Below, one piece after another: positions 34,018-34,977 of a DNA stretch of 34,977 nucleotides. How positions within the stretch are numbered: position 1 is the stretch's first letter; each line of letters opens with the position of its first letter. The notes under the pieces were generated by a model, which was not told where the DNA came from, made no database searches, and saw only the letters and a list, made by a program, of their open reading frames with translations. The stretch spans positions 1 to 34,977 of the forward strand of contig DGMY01000013.1 in assembly GCA_002388665.1 (NCBI GenBank), written 5' to 3'. A program made the translations under genes and the position numbers. The stretch is from Opitutia bacterium UBA4506 (GTDB lineage Bacteria > Verrucomicrobiota > Verrucomicrobiia > Opitutales > Puniceicoccaceae).

Positions 34018-34977
34018 TTTTTGATAAAATCTCTACGGGTAGCAAGGCACACTATTTTCACAGAATATCCAAATACTTTCACCCCTCTGCCTTTCGGCAA
34101 CTCCAGCATCCAGAGATTCCAGGCTTGAGTTGAAAGAGTAAAATCTCAGATATCCCACCGGCATCCCCAATGCAGTATGAGGAGCAACAATCCCGGACTC
34201 CTCAAATCCACAATCCGCGACGCTGGCCGCCCGGTAGATTCAGATAGCGAACGTTAAACGCCCAACGTCCAACGTCCAACATTCAAAGAGCCCCCATTCC
34301 AACTCCCCATTCAATGTTTAGCGTTTAGAGTTTAGAGTTTAACGTTCGCCATCTCCTCCCCAAACCGATGGCACACCTACCGGCGTACTATGCATGGGGA
34401 TACGGATTCCTCAAATCCGACATCCGCGGCCGCTGGCCGCCCAGAAGATCCAGATAGCGAACGTTAAACGTCCAACGTTAAACGTCCAACGTCCAAAGAA
34501 CCCCCACCCCAACTCCCCGTTCAATGTTTAGCGTTTAGAGTTTAGAGTTTAAAGTTCGCCATCTCCTCCCCAAACCGATGGCACACCTACCGGCGTGCTA
34601 TACCTGGGGATCCCGGATTCCGGGGGTATCGCTTCGCTCAACCCCCGGCTACTGGATTTGATGCCTCCGGCATCACTGGGAAACAAAGAGGCAATGTGCT
34701 CACCTTCCACCATCCCGGAGGGATGACATCCAATGGTCAGCGGTTGAGCAAAACGACACCACAGGAACATCATCCACGCACCTTCCCCATCCCGGAGGGA
34801 TGACATCTAATAACCGGTGGTTGAGCGAAGCGACACCACCGGAATACCATCGGACAATCATCCAGCATCCTGAAGGGATGCCATCCCATGGCGCGGAATC
34901 TCTGCCACAACCCACCGGCGTGTTATGCCTGGGGATACGGATTCCTCATATCCGACATCCGCGGCCGCTGGCCGCCC
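34018..34977. repeat. Composite dispersed repeat, right edge of window
   Basis: After the sulfatase promoter region (to about 34140) this stretch is all repeats. Two copies of a hairpin element occur 210 bp apart, with left arms from 34247 and 34457 and right arms from 34311 and 34521. The first is closed by a perfect 13-bp inverted repeat (GCGAACGTTAAAC, 34247-34259, against GTTTAACGTTCGC, 34337-34349). Inside, arms are built of 7-bp units. Then come CCGGGGG/CCCCCGG (34620-34648) and GATGCC-TCC-GGCATC (34660-34674), as at the left edge. Last are three CATCCCGGAGGGATG-type hairpins (34711, 34788, 34866) spaced 77-78 bp. Small frames here are repeat shadows, not genes. Confidence 0.88.
34247..34349. 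repeat. 103-bp inverted-repeat element with heptamer arms
   Basis: The left arm (GCGAACGTTAAAC then units such as GTCCAAC) and right arm (units such as GTTTAGA ending GTTTAACGTTCGC) are imperfect reverse complements, exact over the outer 13 bp. A second copy spans 34457-34559 with one mismatch in the outer 13 bp. Lone arms occur at 35-80, 267-310 and 1272-1315. Confidence 0.8.

Noticed and set aside
34549..34915. Two small minus-strand frames with repeated SLRDG-like stretches
   Set aside because: They are translations of the CATCCCGGAGGGATG repeat units and are not expected to be genes.

Overview
The window most likely comes from a marine, polysaccharide-degrading Verrucomicrobiota bacterium, probably of the Opitutales/Puniceicoccaceae kind. 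This is inferred from the gene mix: a PEP-CTERM protein, an ExbB-ExbD-ExbD-vWA operon with long TPR proteins, a very long PilX/Verru_Chthon-like pseudopilin, an FAD-dependent oxidoreductase of the type found in PVC sugar clusters, S1-type sulfatase, GH36, GH63 and GH28-like enzymes, and repeat-rich intergenic DNA. I could not run a taxonomic search.

Layout. 1-1500: dispersed repeats around a two-gene AbrB-like/Doc toxin-antitoxin module. 1500-4187: a GH63-type glucosidase. 4220-5045: eight head-to-tail copies of a ~106-bp repeat with a hairpin core. 5074-6999: an AraC-then-LacI regulator pair, divergent from 7081-9581 (FAD oxidoreductase and a LamG protein). 9667-11850: a GH28-like beta-helix protein and a CE7 acetyl esterase on the minus strand. 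11928-18857: a six-gene minus-strand operon (TPR, TPR, ExbB, ExbD, ExbD, vWA) in which the last protein has a TonB-like membrane anchor. 19097-24831: a secreted beta-helix protein, a GntR regulator fused to a solute-binding-protein domain, and a Gfo/Idh/MocA dehydrogenase. 25021-25713: a PEP-CTERM protein with a clear terminator. 25996-30565: a giant pseudopilin-like protein and a small secreted partner. 30815-34017: a GH36 alpha-galactosidase converging on a sulfatase. 34018-34977: the same repeat family as at the left edge.

How the parts fit. The strongest system-level signal is a perfect 11-bp palindrome, TGACTNAGTCA. I found five copies, all upstream of genes between 22.0 and 30.8 kb: before the beta-helix gene, the GntR-SBP gene, the Gfo/Idh and PEP-CTERM genes, the pseudopilin operon and the alpha-galactosidase. 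The GntR-SBP protein is the obvious candidate regulator. It looks like a one-component sensor in which a periplasmic sugar-binding fold is used inside the cell. The alpha-galactosidase next to a sulfatase suggests a sulfated galactose-containing polysaccharide, but the substrate is not shown by the sequence. Most of the carbohydrate-active enzymes here lack signal peptides, so final breakdown probably takes place in the cytoplasm. No transporter, SusC/D pair, transposase, integrase, tRNA or rRNA was seen.
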